Below are positions 59,876 to 64,000 of a DNA stretch of 64,000 nucleotides, one piece after another (position 1 is the first letter of the stretch; every line of letters starts with the position of its first letter). The stretch comes from Verrucomicrobiota bacterium. Its GTDB lineage: Bacteria; Verrucomicrobiota; Verrucomicrobiia; Limisphaerales; UBA9464. The notes beneath the pieces are model-generated. The model was not told the DNA's origin and ran no database searches. It saw only the letters and a program-made list of their open reading frames with translations. Made by a program: the position numbers and the translations under genes. Location of the stretch: positions 85,120 through 149,119 of the forward strand of contig VHCX01000001.1 in assembly GCA_016871615.1 (NCBI GenBank), written 5' to 3'.

Positions 59876-60298
59876 TCAGTCCGAGACCACCGTCACCCTC
59901 GAGCGATCGCCATCATGGAGGCTGATCCGGCGATCGAAGGTCACCACCCGCCCATCGGACTGGCGTGCCACCTCGACGAGCCAAGCGTCGTTGACCTGCT
60001 GATGCCCCACGGCTCGTGCATAGATGGCGGCTCGGGTGGCGGGTGCGGAATCCCAGAAGGCATGGCGCGGATGGCGCACCCACCGGTCCAGCAACCCGGC
60101 CGCCTCAGGAGGCGAAACGGCCGAAGGCGTGTAGGCGGGATTGGAGGACAGCCGGACGAAACCCAGCTGGGTGAACGAACAGGTGGCCCATCCGTGACGG
60201 GCCTCGCGCGCGAACCACCGGTGCGCGAGGGCGTGGTGCTGGTGATTGGGCCATGCCAGGGCCAGCAGCACGTTGATGTCGAGCAGGGCCGGTTTCAT
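59876..60298 (-). CDS. PIN-domain toxin (VapC-like)
   Basis: The 140-residue PIN endoribonuclease is probably the toxin of a type II pair. Catalytic acidic residues are visible: Asp7 in PALLDINVLLALAW, Glu31 in WFAREARHG is a weak candidate for the second, and the later Asp in QVNDAWLVEVARQ and Asp in RVVTFDRRIS complete the usual set. The subgroup with LLDINVLLALAWPNHQHHALAHRWF is the common VapC-like family TTHA/Sll type. Its ATG overlaps the antitoxin stop by four bases (ATGA). Confidence 0.87.
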   Translation of the reverse strand: MKPALLDINVLLALAWPNHQHHALAHRWFAREARHGWATCSFTQLGFVRLSSNPAYTPSAVSPPEAAGLLDRWVRHPRHAFWDSAPATRAAIYARAVGHQQVNDAWLVEVARQSDGRVVTFDRRISLHDGDRSRVTVVSD

Positions 60299-60528
60299 GG
60301 CGCCTCGTCGGAGAGGAGGTCCCGCGCGCGGTTGCTGGGGATGATGGGGTCCCCGGAGGCCACCTGAAACACCGGCAAGCTGGAACGGGCCGGTGCGGTC
60401 TCGACGGAGGCCTTCAATCCCCGGCGCATCAGGAGCGAAACCACCTCGCCCAGGCGCTTGCCGGAGGCCTGCGCCATCGACTGGGCGGCTTCGTAGACGT
60501 CGTTTTCCAGGGTCAGGGTCGTTCTCAT
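60295..60528 (-). CDS. Ribbon-helix-helix antitoxin paired with the PIN toxin
   Basis: The 77-residue protein starts MRTTLTLENDVYEAAQSMAQASGKRLGEVVSLLMRRGLKA, a ribbon-helix-helix DNA-binding domain. A C-terminal tail (FQVASGDPIIPSNRARDLLSDEAP) is of the kind that wraps the PIN active site. ATG at 60528 was chosen; a longer frame adds 17 residues without RHH character. It comes first in the pair and overlaps the toxin by four bases. The divergent mutS promoter region upstream holds an inverted repeat that could be its operator. Confidence 0.87.
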   Translation of the reverse strand: MRTTLTLENDVYEAAQSMAQASGKRLGEVVSLLMRRGLKASVETAPARSSLPVFQVASGDPIIPSNRARDLLSDEAP

Positions 60529-60540
60529 GGACACTTGAGG

Positions 60541-60580
60541 CTTGATACGCTGATGCATCTGTGTTGTGATGTCAATCAAG
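60541..60580. promoter_or_regulatory. Candidate operator upstream of the antitoxin gene
   Basis: An inverted repeat CTTGAT (60541-60546) and ATCAAG (60575-60580) flanks a GATGCATC palindrome, about 12-50 bases before the antitoxin start. RHH antitoxins commonly autoregulate by binding such paired sites. The region is AT-rich for this genome. No clear -10/-35 pair with normal spacing was found. Confidence 0.3.
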
Positions 60581-60691
60581 GGGGCGGATGATGGTCAATC
60601 TCCCAGCGCGGTTCATCGGGACGCCGGTGGTTCCGTCCAGCGACCACCTGCCTTCTTTTTATTTCGGGGAGGTTTTCCTAGCCTCGGCTCG

Positions 60692-63397
<2,706 letters not shown>

Positions 63398-63450
63398 GCG
63401 GGGGGAGGGCTTCGCCGAAACGGGCTGCCCCTCCCGGCGCGCCCAGCGCC

Positions 63451-64000
63451 TCAGAACTTGAACTGGACGCCGGCGACCGCGCCGAACACCGACCCGAGCT
63501 GCACGCTGGCCCCGCGGCCTTGGGCCGAGAAATTCAGGTCGCTGTTGCTCTGGATGTCGCCGCCGCCGAACACGGACCACCGGGGCGTGATCGCGAAGTC
63601 CACCAGCGCCCGGGCGTAGAACCCCTGCCGCCAGTCCTCGCGCGTCGCCCGGACCGCCAGGCTCTCGGTGGCCGCCGCGAACTCCGCCGGATTGCCCGCG
63701 AACGTGGTCGACTCGGTGAACTGCAGATCGGCCTGGGCGTACACCGCGCAGTAGCCGGCCCCCAGCCCGAGGGTCAGCCGATCGGTGAGCGGCAGCTCGA
63801 CCCACGGGCCGAACTTCACCGTGTGCAGGTCGCTGGAGATGGCGGCGTCGAGCGCGTTCACCCCGGCGACCTGGACCGACGAGCTGCGCAGGGGCGCGAA
63901 ATCGATGACCGGGGCGGCCGGGCCGCCCGGGACCGGGCCGAAGACGCCGCCCTGGTAACCCGGCGAGGGGGGCACGATGCCCCCGACCGAGTACACCGAG
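63451..64000 (-). CDS. Outer-membrane beta-barrel protein (5' end beyond the window)
   Basis: This is the C-terminal 182 residues of a larger protein. Alternating strands such as VKFGPWVELPLTDRLTLGLGAGYCAVYAQADLQF, GFYARALVDFAITPRWSVFGGGDIQ and the end VFGAVAGVQFKF with a terminal Phe are typical of outer-membrane barrels inserted by BamA. The frame is open to the last base, so the start lies beyond 64000; the GTG at 63996 is probably internal. No family can be named. It converges on mutS with 53 bp between. Confidence 0.75.
   Translation of the reverse strand, partial: SVYSVGGIVPPSPGYQGGVFGPVPGGPAAPVIDFAPLRSSSVQVAGVNALDAAISSDLHTVKFGPWVELPLTDRLTLGLGAGYCAVYAQADLQFTESTTFAGNPAEFAAATESLAVRATREDWRQGFYARALVDFAITPRWSVFGGGDIQSNSDLNFSAQGRGASVQLGSVFGAVAGVQFKF

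Overview
The window is a high-GC, densely packed bacterial chromosome segment with about 55 real protein genes, no rRNA, no tRNA, no CRISPR array and no intact insertion sequence that I can see. The gene content points to a Verrucomicrobiota-like (PVC superphylum) organism. The evidence is a very large PVC-type heme-binding CxxCH protein, a Tat-exported DUF1501 protein, a long-form IspG with a central insertion, MqnC of the futalosine menaquinone route, and a cytochrome oxidase cluster with an amicyanin-like copper protein and small unnamed membrane proteins. This assignment is inferred from gene families; no marker gene was aligned.

Layout. 1-5000: an MBOAT O-acyltransferase, mqnC, a secreted DUF3616-type protein and ruvB. 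5000-13100: pilB and pilC (type IV pilus or type II secretion), an orphan DUF1501 gene, a sodium/solute symporter, a TrmN6-like methyltransferase and a GNAT acetyltransferase. 13100-18800, minus strand: the housekeeping string ispA, prs, rplY, pth, rpsF, ssb, rplI, from which the expected rpsR is missing. 18800-26400: an uncharacterised His-rich protein, an AEC carrier, an M16 peptidase, and a four-gene DevBCA/MacAB-TolC type exporter. 26400-29750: rseP and ispG. 29900-38700, minus strand: an aa3-type cytochrome oxidase locus running cupredoxin, ctaA, ctaB, coxA, coxC, coxD, two small proteins, coxB, SCO, DUF420. 38800-45100: a TPR protein, then rph, a histidine phosphatase and prmA with overlapping stops and starts, then RidA, a zinc/PLP D-amino-acid lyase, a small monooxygenase-fold protein and an iron-type alcohol dehydrogenase. 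45100-51100: an M3 peptidase, a CvpA-like membrane protein, and an ispB/ECF sigma/membrane anti-sigma-like operon. 51200-64000: an SIS-domain protein, a PQQ-propeller protein, comB, an AI-2E family permease, a Pat-like acetyltransferase, the PVC heme protein, a PIN/RHH toxin-antitoxin pair, mutS and a truncated outer-membrane barrel.

How it fits together. Many genes serve the respiratory membrane: isoprenoid precursors (ispG), prenyl chains (ispA, ispB), menaquinone (mqnC), heme A (ctaB, ctaA) and the oxidase itself with its copper chaperones. The two most striking local features are intrinsic-terminator hairpins in the oxidase locus whose U-tracts run directly into the start codons of ctaA and the SCO gene. 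Those genes should therefore be reached only by read-through. Other points are three copies of a 26-30 bp dispersed element, three short tandem repeats, and many start codons without a visible Shine-Dalgarno sequence. No clearly new multi-gene system was found; the strongest leads are the attenuator-like oxidase locus and the RidA/D-amino-acid lyase operon.
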